A DNA stretch of 23,126 nucleotides from Stentor coeruleus (GCA_001970955.1 MPUH01001137.1:1-23126), one strand, 5' to 3'; positions 8,460 through 16,790 are shown, counted from the stretch's first letter. Numbers and translations: made by a program. The notes: generated by a model not told the origin, from the sequence alone.

Positions 8460-9533
8460 TTAGTTAACTTTGAGTTCTTTTTCAAACACTTCATCAGGGA
8501 CTTCAATAATTCTAATGTTTTTTCCATCAAACTTTTTCTTTGACATCCTTAGCCTAGCACTTTCTGCACTTTCTGGAGTTGAGAATTCGATAAACACACA
8601 GCCAACTTCAGCACCAAGTTTAGCTTGTGAATTTCTAACAATTTTGCAATATTTCACACTACCAAAAGTCTCGAATTCAGTTTTCATATCAGCTTCGATT
8701 TCCCTATAATCTTTATCACTCATTTTTTTGATTTCCCTTGGATTTAAAAAGTCTGACACTTTTATCACTTTATACTTATTTTTGACAATCCCTGGTTCAA
8801 TTGTGATATTTTTATAATTACCTTGAAGATCTTGTATAGCTGCTACTGCTACAGCTGCAGCTTTAGCTGAAGTTTCAACAGTATCTCTTTGGGATATTGC
8901 ATGAGTATTTATACCAAGAGCTTCTCCTAAAGCAGTAATACCAGAAATCTCTTCACTTCTAGCAATTTTTAAAGGTCGACCAAGCATCATAATCCCATCT
9001 AATCTTAAAGCTCGTGTAGCTTCATCTTGACTTGAAAGTTCAGCTGTTGCCATATCTGCACAATTGTCATCAACCCATACTTTTAGAATAGGACTATTGT
9101 TTTGAGGCTCACTTAGACTGAACTCAATCATTTTTTTGTTAAGAAATGCTTTGATGTCATCTTCTGATATGTTGAATTCAAAGGGAAGATTTGAAAGCCC
9201 AACTCTTCGTGCTCGACGATTTGCTTCTAAAACTTGGTCAATGTTTGCTGAAGCCATATTTGAACGAGTCACCCACTGAAAACCATCCCAAAACAATTCA
9301 CTTTCTTGACCTTTACGAGAAGGGAGAGATCCTGCTAATTGTCTTAACCATGGATGAGGAGAACGTGTACGGGAACGACCTGTAAGCCAAGAAGCTGTTT
9401 CGAGGTATTCTGAGTCTGTTGAACTTAAGCTGGAAGATGAACATCTTTGCCGGCGACGGGGTGAAGGTCTTCGACGATAGTTTTTTGGAGAATTTGACCT
9501 ACTCCGTCTGCGATATCTTCGATTCCTTTCCAT
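8460..9533 (-). CDS. U2AF2: U2AF large-subunit-like splicing factor lacking RRM2
   Basis: 357 residues. The N-terminus is Arg/Ser-rich (1-60). A Trp-containing segment ELFWDGFQWVTR (79-90) sits where U2AF65 has the ligand motif that binds U2AF35. RRM1 (about 108-193) matches U2AF65 (RRARRVGLSNLPFEF, LDGIMMLGRPLKIARSEE). An Ala-rich linker of about 60 residues follows directly. The C-terminal domain (about 255-350) is a U2AF homology motif: acidic helix DKDYREIEADMK, IEFSTPESAESA, and KKKF at the Arg-x-Phe loop position. U2AF65 recognises the polypyrimidine tract and 3' splice site and recruits U2 snRNP through SF1/SF3B1. RRM2 is absent and RRM1 lacks the usual RNP aromatics (see findings). 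TTTATATA lies 7 nt upstream of the ATG. RBM39-like proteins are an alternative but fit less well. Confidence 0.85.
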   Translation of the reverse strand: MERNRRYRRRSRSNSPKNYRRRPSPRRRQRCSSSSLSSTDSEYLETASWLTGRSRTRSPHPWLRQLAGSLPSRKGQESELFWDGFQWVTRSNMASANIDQVLEANRRARRVGLSNLPFEFNISEDDIKAFLNKKMIEFSLSEPQNNSPILKVWVDDNCADMATAELSSQDEATRALRLDGIMMLGRPLKIARSEEISGITALGEALGINTHAISQRDTVETSAKAAAVAVAAIQDLQGNYKNITIEPGIVKNKYKVIKVSDFLNPREIKKMSDKDYREIEADMKTEFETFGSVKYCKIVRNSQAKLGAEVGCVFIEFSTPESAESARLRMSKKKFDGKNIRIIEVPDEVFEKELKVN

Positions 9534-10040
9534 TTTCTTCTTTATATACTTTTATTAGCATGTTTGTATTTATAAGTTGAAATTAATTTGAATGGTAGAG
9601 GTATTTGAAGAGGTTTATGAATAAAGATGTGATAGTTTATTTATAGGGAAGTTTTATGTGGAAAGTGGAATTTTAAGTACTGTATATTAAAAGGAAAATA
9701 TAATAATTATGATAATGTGATTAATTTTTGGGGAGTTAAATCAGGTTGATAGGATATATTTTTTATGTGTAAGTATGAGCATTTATATAAATCTAATAAA
9801 TACTTTACCTCCTTAATCAAGCCCAAATTGGATTTTCTTCTTATCCCAATTATCAAATCAAAACCCTTCACAGAATCTTAACTTCCTTTATCCTCAAAAA
9901 CCATAATTTTGCTACCCTCCCTAAACCATATAATTATCATATTATATACCCAACATTTTCACAATGTCATTTCATTTTTCCAACTTAAAATCTTTCTTAA
10001 TCTCCTAAAACCATTACCCTTTAATAACTTTGATAGTAAT
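9534..10040. promoter_or_regulatory. Strand-skewed divergent promoter region
   Basis: About 500 bp between the U2AF2-like gene (-) and the CK1 remnant (+). On the plus strand, 9601-9780 has 42 G and 3 C, while 9781-10020 has 6 G and 62 C (hand counts). The switch near 9785 fits the midpoint of a divergent promoter, since other 5' flanks here are also C-rich and G-poor on the coding strand. TTTATATA occurs at 9541-9548. No gene is seen. Confidence 0.5.
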
Positions 10041-10049
10041 AAAATTAAT

Positions 10050-10700
10050 CTTATACTAGATAACAAATATAGGCTTGGAAAAAAAATGATCACAGTTATT
10101 TTGGAGATATTTACCTTGATAAATACTCAAAACAATGAAGAAATTAGTGTTAAGTATAAAAAGTTCTTTCAAAACATCAACAGCTACTTAGCGAAACTCA
10201 TGCTTTTTAAAAACCTTACAAGATTTGTTGGAATTTCATCTTTGAATTAGTTTAGTATTGAAAGGGATTATAATGCTATAATCCTTGAGCTTTAAAAGCC
10301 TCTCTCTTGAAGATCTTTTACAACTTTGCGAGTTTAGTTTCTGATTAAAAACTGTGCTTATGCAGTTGATCAGATGATTTCTCTTATCTAATATGTGCAT
10401 TCTATGATTTTTTTGCATATAGACATAAATCTAGATAACTTTTTAATTGCCTTTAGGCCATAAGTTGCATCAGGTGTATCTTATTGATTTTGTCTTTGTG
10501 AAGATATATAAATTTTCTAAAATAAATAAGTATATTCTGTATAGAGAATGTAAAAACCTCACGGGTACAGAAAGATATACTTCAATTTGTACATATTTTA
10601 ATATTGAACTGTGTAGAGAAGATAATCCAAAACTTATAGAATGCAAGTAGAAATAAAACAACCTTGCCAAAAAAGACAAAAACTTGTGTTAATATGAGTA
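10050..10700 (+). pseudogene. Casein kinase 1 pseudogene (frameshifted, several stops)
   Basis: CK1 family blocks occur in the correct order but in shifting frames: DNKYRLGKK (from 10059), SYFGDIYL (10094), NTQNNEEISVK (from 10122), FVGISSLN then TAG at 10248 where CK1 has Trp, then IERDYNAIILEL with TAA at 10293, SLEDLLQLC (10303), LKTVLM (10345), VDQMISLI (10365), YVHSMIFLHIDINLDNFLI (10392-10448), HQVYLIDF (from 10474) and YRECKNLTGTERYTSI (from 10537). Catalytic HRD has become HID and DFG has become DFV. At least four frame changes and several nonsense codons rule out an active kinase. Similarity fades after the NIELCRED block, the counterpart of the CK1 GIEQSRRDD region, with a weak trace to about 10700. 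CK1 genes are multicopy in ciliates, so this is probably a decayed paralogue. Confidence 0.85.
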
Positions 10701-10740
10701 ATTTTTCTTATAATAAAAATATAATCATACACAAAAACTA

Positions 10741-10849
10741 TAATAAAACTTTACAATCCAAGATTTTTCCATCCATATAAATAAAAAAATCCTTATAACT
10801 AAAATTTCCAACAAGTATTTTACTTAAAAAATCTTATATATTACATTAT
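10741..10849 (+). promoter_or_regulatory. 5' flank of the palmitoyltransferase gene
   Basis: C-rich and G-poor on the coding strand (17 C, 2 G by hand count), like other 5' flanks here. TTATATA at 10834-10840 ends 9 nt before the ATG. The promoter role is inferred. Confidence 0.35.
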
Positions 10850-11626
10850 ATGCACAAAGACGCAGCAGCAGCAACATTTTTTGCCAGAGTTTTCTATGGT
10901 ATCATGCACGCATTTATCCTTTTGATAGTTTTTACCTATGACAATGACCTTAAAGCAGAATGTGACAACTTTGCTTTGCCATGCTTTGTCTTTCTTGGAC
11001 TGAAAACTCTTGCAATATTTTTATTTTTCACAATAGCTAATCATCAAAGCATAGTTTCTAATAGTGCTGAGCTTTATGAAGTTTCTTGGAATCGTCCTTC
11101 ACAGATATTTTGTGAGATCTGCCAAATAACCTTAGGGTTTAGAGTTAAGCATTGTAAAAAGTGTGAAAAATGTATATCGATGTATGATCATCATTGTTTC
11201 TGGGTCGGATGCTGTATTGGAGAACTTAATCAAGCAAGATTTGTTACGTATTTACTTATAGAAAGTTCTTGTATATGGTGGGTGTTTATTTCAAGCTTTT
11301 CAGGGCTTGTTGAAGGAACTGAAGGTTATGGGGCATTTGTTGTGGCTATAGCCTTAACAGTTGTTTTTGGGGTTCTTGTGACATCTTTGGGGTTGTTTCA
11401 TTTTTACCTTGTGTCAACATGTTCGACTACTTGGGAGTTCATGTCACGTCATCGGATTGAGTACTTTAAACCATATCCAAAAAATGTGAACCCTTTCAAT
11501 GAAGGTTTTTTTACTAACTGGAAAAATGCGATTACTAGACGACATGTTACTATATGGGACCTCCCTCAACCACTTTATATATATCCGTTTGACTGGTGTG
11601 ATAATGAATATTGGACTTGTTGCTAA
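10850..11626 (+). CDS. DHHC-type protein S-palmitoyltransferase
   Basis: 258 residues, a small four-TM member of the ZDHHC family (TM segments about 14-30, 43-62, 134-152, 161-187). The Cys-rich domain lies at 86-121 on the cytosolic loop: CEICQ, KHCKKCEKC, and the catalytic YDHHCFWVGCCIG with DHHC at 113-116 (Cys116 forms the acyl intermediate). After TM4 comes the family TTxE motif as TTWE (193-196), and the C-terminal NPFNEGFFTNW resembles the conserved PaCCT region. All known essential residues are present, so it should be active at the Golgi, ER or plasma membrane; substrates cannot be deduced. The compact size resembles the ZDHHC12-like group. Its stop lies only 26 bp before the start of the next gene on the same strand. 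Confidence 0.93.
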   Translation: MHKDAAAATFFARVFYGIMHAFILLIVFTYDNDLKAECDNFALPCFVFLGLKTLAIFLFFTIANHQSIVSNSAELYEVSWNRPSQIFCEICQITLGFRVKHCKKCEKCISMYDHHCFWVGCCIGELNQARFVTYLLIESSCIWWVFISSFSGLVEGTEGYGAFVVAIALTVVFGVLVTSLGLFHFYLVSTCSTTWEFMSRHRIEYFKPYPKNVNPFNEGFFTNWKNAITRRHVTIWDLPQPLYIYPFDWCDNEYWTCC

Positions 11627-11652
11627 ATAATCATGTAGGTTAATAATCGAAT

Positions 11653-14600
11653 ATGAGTGCCAATAAGGACAAAGATACAATAAACGCCAAACCCGGATTG
11701 GCTTCTACGATTAAAGGGTTTTTTGGAAGAACTGATACAAATAACCCTCCACCTAAAGAAATGAAACTTGGGGACACTTCAAAGCCTGTTTATAATAAAG
11801 AAAAGAAAAGGTGGGAATTTAAAGGAGAAGAACTTCAGGAAACTCAAGATCTTGCACCTCCACCTAAAAGCTTTACTACACAGAAGCTTTCTGAAAACCC
11901 TGCTAAAAAGAAACTATATGTTGATATTTTAGCCTCCTCGCAAAGTGAACAGCCATACAAACCAGCGAATATCGAAGAAAAATGCGATGAAGAGCAAAAA
12001 ACATCTCATAATCAAATGACTAAAGAAGATAAAAATAATGAACCTTTACCAGAAGCTGAAAACAACCCAGACCCTGATGATATGTTCCAAAAACTAGAAG
12101 ACTTTCCTATTATATCAGAAAAAGAACCTAAAGATCGATCAATATCTTATGAACTCATATCAAGTGAAGATAGTAAAGGTAAAGAGTTTGAAAAATATGA
12201 ACAGAAAATAAAAGCAATGAAATGCACAGAAAAATACCTCAGGGGGTTTATAGAAGAAATCAAAGAAAACTCTGAATCACTTTTAGAAGATTGGGTTTTT
12301 GACTGGAATGCTGAAGAAAAAAACACAGAAAATTTAGAAATTAATATTTTGAATGATATCAATGAAAAGAATATGAGAATTGTTGAATTAGAAAGTTTGA
12401 ATTCTGTGGCAAATACTAAACTTGCATTAATGAAAAATAAAAATAAATCCTTGAAATATATGATTGAGAAAAAAGATAAAGAAAACTGTTTGGAAAAAGA
12501 AATTATTGAAAAACAAAAAAGTAAACTTGCTGATGAGAATGAAAGATTAGGAAAAGAAATTGAAGAAAAAGATAAAATATGTAAGGATAATGAATATTTA
12601 AGAAAAGAAATTCAAATGCTAGTATTTGAAATAGAAGAAAAAGATAAAGAAAAAGAAATAATTTTAAATGACTTAAGAGTTCTTATTGAAGAAAATAAGG
12701 ACATGATAAATGATAGGGAAATCTTGAAAGTTGCGAATTGTGAAATTAAGAATCAATTAGATCTCCTAAATGAAGAAAATAAAAAAATTAGTCAAGAAAA
12801 TAAAGAATTTGATAAGAGAATTGAAGAAAATGATAAAGAAATAGGTGAAATTAAAAACAAACTTGTTGAGAGTAATGCAAAATGCCAGTTTTTACTAAAA
12901 AGTGCAGGAAATACTGAGGTGATTCTGTTAAAGTTTAAAGAACAGACACGAATATGGCAGAAACTATGCGAGGAAAACATTCTAAAAGTGCAGTTTTTAG
13001 AAGTTAAAAACGTAGAATTGGAAGAAAAGCTTAAAATTAAAGAAAGTGATAGTGTGAAAAAATCTGCATCTCTTCAAAACAAAGACAATAACGATAAAGA
13101 TTCACAAAATGAAAAATGGAGTAAAAAGTGTATTGAATTATCAGAAAGCAGAACTGAGCTTATGAAAAAATATAAAATTTTAGTTGAAGAGTATAAAAGT
13201 GTTAAAACTGAGTTTTCATTACGTATTGAAAATACAAGGAATGAGTTTGAAACAAAATTTTCACAATTAGCTAACGAGCTTAACAATGAAAAAGCCCTTA
13301 ACGACCAACTAAAATCTCAAATTCTTTTATATAAAAAGGAACTCTCAGTCAAAGATACAAAATTCAAAGATCTACTTACTGACCTTCAATATTTTTCTAA
13401 GCTTAATGAACAACACAAAAGTATTATTCAAAAACTTCAACAAGAAAATAAACAAATTTCAGAGAGTTATTATGAAAAATCAGCTGAGGTATCAGAACTT
13501 CAATCGATAATTGAAGAACTTGAACGAACTCAAACATTCCAAGCAAGTGCTGTGCTTGAAGAAGAAAGAAAAAATTTTGAATCTACTCTTTTCCAAGTTA
13601 GAATGTTATTAGAAAATGAAGAAAAGTACAAAGAACAAATAGAAAATCTTGAACAAATCATAGAAAGCAAAGAAAAAATCATTGAAAATACAAACCGATT
13701 AATGATGGATACTGAAAAAGAACTAGAAAATACTAAAAATAGTACTGAAAGCATAATAGACGAATTAGAATGCACTCAAAAAGCATTGAAAGAAACACAA
13801 AATGAAACTGAGAATTATAAAGTGAAAATCTTAGATATAAAACTAGAACTTGACAACCTTTTAGAAGAATACGCACGATTGAAAAATGCATATGATGATT
13901 ATGAGCAAGAGATTTTTGTATTAAAAGAAACTATTAAATCAACAAATCAGGAATTAGAATTAGTTAATATGAACAAAAATACTCTTGATAAAGAGATGAA
14001 TCATATTAAAACTTTATATGAAAATAAAAATAAAGAGTTGGAAGACACCCTATGCTTATTAAAAATTACAAAAGAAACTTTAGAAAATGCTGAAACTATA
14101 CTTAAAGAAAATAATCAGAAAATAGAAGATTTACAAAATAATATTTTATCATTAAAAGAACAAGAAATTAAACTTAAAGGGCAAATCATTGAAAACGATG
14201 AAGAAAAGAAAAAACTTGAAGACAAAATCAGCGAAATAGCAGGGGAAAATTTTGTTAACAAAGAACAAAAAGATGAACTTGAACGAAGTGTACTTGAGTT
14301 TATGAATGAAGCTGAAAAAGAAAAATCCCAAATGCAAGAAGAGATTGATAAACTTAAAGATATAGATACAAAATATACTCAAGCTATAGATGAATTAAAA
14401 AAATCAAAATCATTAAGCATAAAAATCCAAAACATAGAACAAGAATATGAAAATCTTCTTGAAGAAAACAAAAATCTTAAAAATCAAATTGAAGATTTTG
14501 AATACCAAAATTATGAAATCTCTCAAGAAAACTCAAGCTTTCAATTCCAAATCGCTAATTTAAAAGAAGAAATTCTTGAAAAGACAAACAAACTTAGTAA

Positions 14601-15540
14601 AGCTCTTGAAGATTCTAGTAAAGCTAATGAATTAGTTATGGCATTTCAAGATGAAAGTGATAGCAAAGATATTACAATCCAACAGCTAAATGAAGATTTA
14701 GTCGAAAAGGAAACAGAGATTTTCAATTGTAAAAAAGACTTTGAGTCAATTTCACAAGAACTTTTCACATGCAAAAAGGAAATAAAAGAACAAGAAGAGC
14801 ATCAAACATCAATAATCCAGATTCATGAAGATAAAATAACGAAAATATTAGAAGAGTCTAAGTCACAGCTTACAACTCAAGGATCAGAATTGCAAGCTTT
14901 ACGTCAAGAATATGCTGAAAAAGTTGAAAACTATACAACTAATATTAAAAAAAGTAAAGAAAAATCTGATGATATGATTATAAAAATATCTTATCTTGAA
15001 CGGAAAATTGAAGAAAAAGACAAAGAACTGGCAAAAGTGAAATCTTCACTAAGAACTGCTCAGGAAACTTTGAAATCTTCAACTCGTGTAGGAGATTCTG
15101 ATGTAAATCCCAATTTATTAGCAGAAACCAAAAAATTGAAAGAAAAAATTGAAAAACTTGAAGAAGAAAACGCAGAACTCAATGAAGATATAGACAACTA
15201 TTGCAAGAAAAACATAGATTTACAACAAAAACTTTCGTTATCTGACATCACTTTACGTGAAAAAGAAGTGGAAATTTGTAAATCTCTTTTAAGGCTTAAA
15301 GAAAAAGATGAGGAATTAGTTTTAGCCAAGTCTATGTCCTATGAAATCATGGCTAAATATGCAGAAAGCAAAGCACCTAATTGTGAAGAGCCTGAAATTC
15401 TAGAAAAAGATGATGAAGAACCTGTGAAAGCTGAAGGACCTATTAAAGAAAGTACTTTGCAGCCAGAACAAGCTAGTGGGTGGCTTTCAAGTTTATTAAG
15501 TGCAGTGTTTTTAACTGACTCAGAGAGAGGAAATAAGTAG
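11653..15540 (+). CDS. Long coiled-coil protein with Sec16-type N-terminal motif
   Basis: 1295 residues. Residues about 18-75 (KGFFGR, then EMKLGDTSKPVYNKEKKRW, then a Gly-Glu-Glu stretch and APPPKSF) resemble the short conserved Sec16 segment, which in plants reads roughly FGR...KLGE..KFYYDEKLKRWVEEG..PPP. A Pro/Asp/Glu-rich stretch follows to about 165. Nearly all of 180-1225 is heptad-like, Lys/Glu-rich coiled coil with recurring EEKDKE and EENK units. The tail ends in SGWLSSLLSAVFL, a short hydrophobic patch too short for a TM span. It is probably an elongated tether or scaffold of the early secretory pathway; this is inference from the motif. Myosin- or centriole-type coiled coils are alternatives. 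The Sec16 central conserved domain is absent. The upstream gene ends 26 bp earlier. Confidence 0.8.
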   Translation: MSANKDKDTINAKPGLASTIKGFFGRTDTNNPPPKEMKLGDTSKPVYNKEKKRWEFKGEELQETQDLAPPPKSFTTQKLSENPAKKKLYVDILASSQSEQPYKPANIEEKCDEEQKTSHNQMTKEDKNNEPLPEAENNPDPDDMFQKLEDFPIISEKEPKDRSISYELISSEDSKGKEFEKYEQKIKAMKCTEKYLRGFIEEIKENSESLLEDWVFDWNAEEKNTENLEINILNDINEKNMRIVELESLNSVANTKLALMKNKNKSLKYMIEKKDKENCLEKEIIEKQKSKLADENERLGKEIEEKDKICKDNEYLRKEIQMLVFEIEEKDKEKEIILNDLRVLIEENKDMINDREILKVANCEIKNQLDLLNEENKKISQENKEFDKRIEENDKEIGEIKNKLVESNAKCQFLLKSAGNTEVILLKFKEQTRIWQKLCEENILKVQFLEVKNVELEEKLKIKESDSVKKSASLQNKDNNDKDSQNEKWSKKCIELSESRTELMKKYKILVEEYKSVKTEFSLRIENTRNEFETKFSQLANELNNEKALNDQLKSQILLYKKELSVKDTKFKDLLTDLQYFSKLNEQHKSIIQKLQQENKQISESYYEKSAEVSELQSIIEELERTQTFQASAVLEEERKNFESTLFQVRMLLENEEKYKEQIENLEQIIESKEKIIENTNRLMMDTEKELENTKNSTESIIDELECTQKALKETQNETENYKVKILDIKLELDNLLEEYARLKNAYDDYEQEIFVLKETIKSTNQELELVNMNKNTLDKEMNHIKTLYENKNKELEDTLCLLKITKETLENAETILKENNQKIEDLQNNILSLKEQEIKLKGQIIENDEEKKKLEDKISEIAGENFVNKEQKDELERSVLEFMNEAEKEKSQMQEEIDKLKDIDTKYTQAIDELKKSKSLSIKIQNIEQEYENLLEENKNLKNQIEDFEYQNYEISQENSSFQFQIANLKEEILEKTNKLSKALEDSSKANELVMAFQDESDSKDITIQQLNEDLVEKETEIFNCKKDFESISQELFTCKKEIKEQEEHQTSIIQIHEDKITKILEESKSQLTTQGSELQALRQEYAEKVENYTTNIKKSKEKSDDMIIKISYLERKIEEKDKELAKVKSSLRTAQETLKSSTRVGDSDVNPNLLAETKKLKEKIEKLEEENAELNEDIDNYCKKNIDLQQKLSLSDITLREKEVEICKSLLRLKEKDEELVLAKSMSYEIMAKYAESKAPNCEEPEILEKDDEEPVKAEGPIKESTLQPEQASGWLSSLLSAVFLTDSERGNK

Positions 15541-15604
15541 ATAAGCATGATTTTTGCGTTATAGTAGTAGTAAAAAGATCTATAGTTAAGGGATTAATCC
15601 TTTT

Positions 15605-15760
15605 TTAGGGCGAGTTCTGAGGACTCTGAACTGCTGCAATTCTTGTGACTTCCTTGTTTATTTCTCTTGCTGTTTGCTCAAGAACAGAATCTATATTGTA
15701 AGATAACACAAATATTCCAGCTCCAAACCCAGTGAATACTCTGAGAATTCCTTTCAACAT
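15605..15760 (-). CDS. 51-residue single-pass membrane microprotein (STMP1-like)
   Basis: This short ORF stands out by its higher GC content and protein-like composition in otherwise AT-rich DNA. It starts MLKGILRVFTGFGAGIFVLS, a Gly-containing hydrophobic helix (about 4-20), followed by YNID and an amphipathic helix (SVLEQTAREINKEVTRI), ending SPQNSP. Length and order (hydrophobic helix with small residues, Tyr/Asn/Asp motif, charged helix) recall the mitochondrial inner-membrane microprotein STMP1 (47 residues in human). Identity is low, so the match is inference. TTTATAAA (15762-15769) lies 1 nt from the ATG, as at other starts here. Its stop is 64 bp from the stop of the convergent coiled-coil gene. 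Confidence 0.55.
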   Translation of the reverse strand: MLKGILRVFTGFGAGIFVLSYNIDSVLEQTAREINKEVTRIAAVQSPQNSP

Positions 15761-15982
15761 TTTTATAAACACATAATGGTATCTAAATTTACAAAAAGTT
15801 TTATTCTAATGTATAAATGATTTAACGCTTGTGTGCTGTTAAATTTATTATTTTCACTTTTGTCGTCTATTTTCCAGTTACTTTTTAGTTATTTTCTATT
15901 CTTGGGTATTTTTCCTAACTTTATACTATTATCGAATATAGGTACTAAAAATATGATTACAGATTCAATAGATAGAGCTTAA

Positions 15983-16273
15983 TTCTTAGCCTATTATATC
16001 TCAAGATTACCGATGGATTACTTTCTGCTAGTCTTACTAGCTATTAAAAGGTTTATGTTGTATGAGGTTATAGGTTTTTTACCTCACAGCAATCCTAATA
16101 CCTGGAAAAATCTGGTTCCCAGGCTTTATAAATGATGGAAGGAGATTGGCAGTATGGAACACCCTGGCATATATGAAGATGATTTTCTGAAGACTTAAAA
16201 TCTTGAACCCCATAAAAATTATATTATTGGAGATTCAATACAAATTACAATTAAAAAAATAACTATTGCCTAA
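15983..16273 (+). pseudogene. Unassigned decayed coding segment
   Basis: One frame reads like protein across about 96 codons with two internal stops (TGA at 16133, TAA at 16196). Blocks include SRLPMDYFLLVLLAIKRF, NPNTWKNLVPRLYK, WKEIGSMEHPGIYEDDFLKT and EPHKNYIIGDS. Local GC at 16080-16170 is clearly above the flanks. No family was recognised. Neither stop is explained by a short GT-AG intron that I could find. A structured RNA is an alternative, since CCTGG/CCAGG and GATTTT/AAAATC hairpin arms are present. Confidence 0.35.
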
Positions 16274-16335
16274 TCTTATACCTTCTGATAGTTTATAATA
16301 CTTATAATTTCAAAGTTATAATTTAAATACCTTAA

Positions 16336-16790
16336 AAGCATGCAATTATATTTTTAAAATGCAATATTGACTTAGAAAAAATAGCTGAGATTTTTAGATA
16401 TGGCATGCCAAGTTGGATTTTAAATCAAAAAATCAACAAGATCTATACTATCAATCTTAGCAAAATTTTCTCTTCCTAATTCTTCATAATAAAACTATAT
16501 TTTATTGTTATACATCGTGACTTCAAACTTGTCACATTCAGTCATCAGGAAATTTGCTAAACTAATATCAGATTCGCTTTTTATACTATAAATAAAGTTG
16601 TATTTTTATCAGCCCAGCACGCAGTTGAATAACTAGACACTAAAAAATTGAAATCGCTTAAAAAAAATTTTTATATTTTATATATTACCTCATCAGATTT
16701 TCTATAAAGCTTTTTTTTCTTTTAAAAAATGTATACCCTTAGGTTTATCATAGGCTTTAATACTGATTTGATTTTTTTGGGTTATGATTT
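16336..16790 (+). pseudogene. Possible decayed protein kinase segment
   Basis: In frame from 16336, with stops at 16477 and after 16555, the translation contains YFIVIHRDFKL at 16498-16530, resembling a kinase catalytic loop (HRDxK). In a neighbouring frame, AKLISDSLF places an Asp at 16571, 17-18 codons after the HRD Asp, the usual distance to DFG. A third block near 16765 reads DLIFLG, compare DxWSLG. Frames shift and the flanking sequence is very degraded. The call rests on these short blocks and their spacing. Confidence 0.25.

Noticed and set aside
10086..10250. 54-codon ATG ORF starting MITVILEIF
   Set aside because: It is one frame of the CK1 pseudogene; its TAG falls at a conserved CK1 Trp, so it is not a separate gene.
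10447..10650. 67-codon open frame without ATG
   Set aside because: It contains CK1 blocks (VYLIDF, KNLTGT) and belongs to the same pseudogene.
16125..16176. TTTATAAATG followed by a 14-codon ORF, resembling the start context of HisRS
   Set aside because: The frame stops after 14 codons (MMEGDWQYGTPWHI), and a different frame reads better as protein through the same DNA, so the start-like context is probably chance.
16081..16215. Possible spliceosomal, SRP or box C/D RNA (ATGATGG and CTGA words)
   Set aside because: Box spacing and terminal stem are not convincing, and no known snRNA core motif was found.
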